DNA from: Deltaproteobacteria bacterium
GTDB lineage: Bacteria > Desulfobacterota > JADFXK01
NCBI GenBank assembly: GCA_015233295.1
Contig: JADFYC010000048.1
Location: 1 to 15,173 of the forward strand
Direction of reading: 5' to 3'
DNA: 15,173 nucleotides
Shown: one piece after another, positions 14,550 through 15,173 of the stretch
Numbering within the stretch: position 1 is the first letter of the stretch
Layout of the letters: every line of letters starts with the position of its first letter
Position numbers and translations under genes: made by a program
Notes under the pieces: model-generated
What the model was told of the DNA's origin: nothing
Database searches by the model: none
The model's input: only the letters and a program-made list of their open reading frames with translations

Positions 14550-15173
14550 TCACGCCGCCGTAACGTACTTCCGATGAAGCCCGTCGATCATGCCGCCAAA
14601 TGTAAAAAAGACTGAATTCCCAAATAAGAAGTAGGATGGCTCAACAAAAAGGTTGTTATTAAGATATACAATCATGCCCGTGGCTAAAATCAGCAAGAAA
14701 TTATAACCTAGGAAGCGCGTTTCGGGAAGGAACTCAACCAATCTATATAATCGCTTAAATAATGTAAATATAATTGCTACATATACTGCTGTCCCGGTAA
14801 TTCCCAGTTCAACTAACAATCCCAAGAAGTGGTTATGTTGAGTAAAAACCGTGGACCCCTCTGGAAAAGGAACCTTTCCCCGATATTTTTCCATGGCGGC
14901 GGGGAAGAACTGGCCTTCGCCCACCCCAAAGATGGGATGATCAAAGAACATAAGCAGCGACATATTGATAAGTGACAGCCGATCAGCAACTTCCTTGGTC
15001 TGAAGAACTCCACCCTGTCTCCTATCCGCAGACATCAAGACCTGAATGTTGAATGACATAAACACAAGGCATATGGCGACCGGAAAGGCCAGCAACTTCA
15101 ATTTGGAAAAAGACACTCGATAGACAGTCAGCAAGGCGATCAAGGTAATGGCAAAACCAAGGTAGACCGACCG
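14550..15173 (-). CDS. O-antigen ligase/polymerase family membrane protein (Wzy-like; C-terminal part)
   Basis: The last 207 residues of a membrane protein whose frame remains open to the upper edge of the window; the apparent TTG start at 15143 is internal. Hydrophobic segments include KLLAFPVAICLVFMSF, LLVELGITGTAVYVAIIFTL, YNFLLILATGMIVYL and YFLFGNSVFFTFGGMI. The extracytoplasmic region carries NMSLLMFFDHPIFGVGEGQF and then HNHFLGLLVELGITG, the Wzy_C/O-antigen-ligase signature in which the His and Glu are conserved. Members polymerise flipped repeat units or ligate the finished glycan onto its acceptor on the periplasmic side. In a locus with a sugar transferase, several GT4 enzymes and a flippase, the polymerase role is the likely one. 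It ends with TGA 85 nt upstream of the ExeA-type ATPase gene. Polymerase and ligase cannot be told apart from this part of the protein. Confidence 0.88.
   Translation of the reverse strand, partial: RSVYLGFAITLIALLTVYRVSFSKLKLLAFPVAICLVFMSFNIQVLMSADRRQGGVLQTKEVADRLSLINMSLLMFFDHPIFGVGEGQFFPAAMEKYRGKVPFPEGSTVFTQHNHFLGLLVELGITGTAVYVAIIFTLFKRLYRLVEFLPETRFLGYNFLLILATGMIVYLNNNLFVEPSYFLFGNSVFFTFGGMIDGLHRKYVTAA

Overview
This window is the interior of a large, one-directional extracellular or capsular polysaccharide biosynthesis locus. Every gene I can support lies on the minus strand, so transcription runs from high to low coordinates. I see no tRNA, rRNA, insertion sequence or CRISPR array. Base composition looks close to 50% GC by eye. 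Gene content fits a Gram-negative bacterium with an undecaprenyl-phosphate-initiated, Wzx/Wzy-like pathway. The ExeA-type ATPase next to a tyrosine-autokinase-like ATPase is reminiscent of polysaccharide loci of Desulfobacterota, Nitrospirota and other exosortase-carrying bacteria. That lineage assignment is inference. TGA is an ordinary stop codon here: several intact genes end in it.

Layout in transcription order. At the high end is the C-terminal part of an O-antigen ligase/polymerase (Wzy-like) membrane protein (14550-15173, cut by the window edge). Next is an ExeA/GspA-type AAA ATPase with a C-terminal membrane anchor (13331-14464). Then comes a BY-kinase/CpsD-like ATPase frame that is split by an in-frame TGA into a 60-codon upstream piece (13124-13306) and a 208-codon P-loop piece with a degenerate Walker A motif (12386-13012). 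A family 4 glycosyltransferase follows (11031-12203), then a stand-alone mannose-6-phosphate isomerase type II cupin (10609-10947), a second GT4 of the DUF1972-like kind (9325-10485) and the initiating polyprenyl glycosylphosphotransferase, WbaP/WcaJ-like (7814-9250). A MurJ/MviN-family flippase starting with TTG (6203-7795) precedes an unrecognised exported protein (5476-6210) and a secreted Asp-box beta-propeller protein resembling GH74/sialidase-type folds (3253-5358). The low end carries two more GT4 enzymes (1974-3236 and 788-1987) and the N-terminal part of another glycosyltransferase (1-771, cut by the window edge).

How they would work together: the sugar transferase loads the first sugar phosphate onto the lipid carrier. 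The five glycosyltransferases extend the repeat unit on the cytoplasmic face, the MurJ-like protein flips it, and the Wzy-like protein polymerises or ligates it. The ExeA-type and BY-kinase-like ATPases probably act in assembly or control of export. The cupin may act in GDP-mannose or related sugar supply. The two exported proteins (unknown protein and Asp-box propeller) are the least explained parts, and they sit together between the flippase and the last glycosyltransferases. Short gaps and overlaps (for example 8 nt at 6203-6210 and 14 nt at 1974-1987) support at least partial polycistronic transcription.

The observations most worth a second look are the in-frame TGA in the BY-kinase-like gene together with its missing Walker A lysine, the secreted propeller, the unknown exported protein, a cysteine cluster in one glycosyltransferase, and homopolymer tracts inside coding regions.
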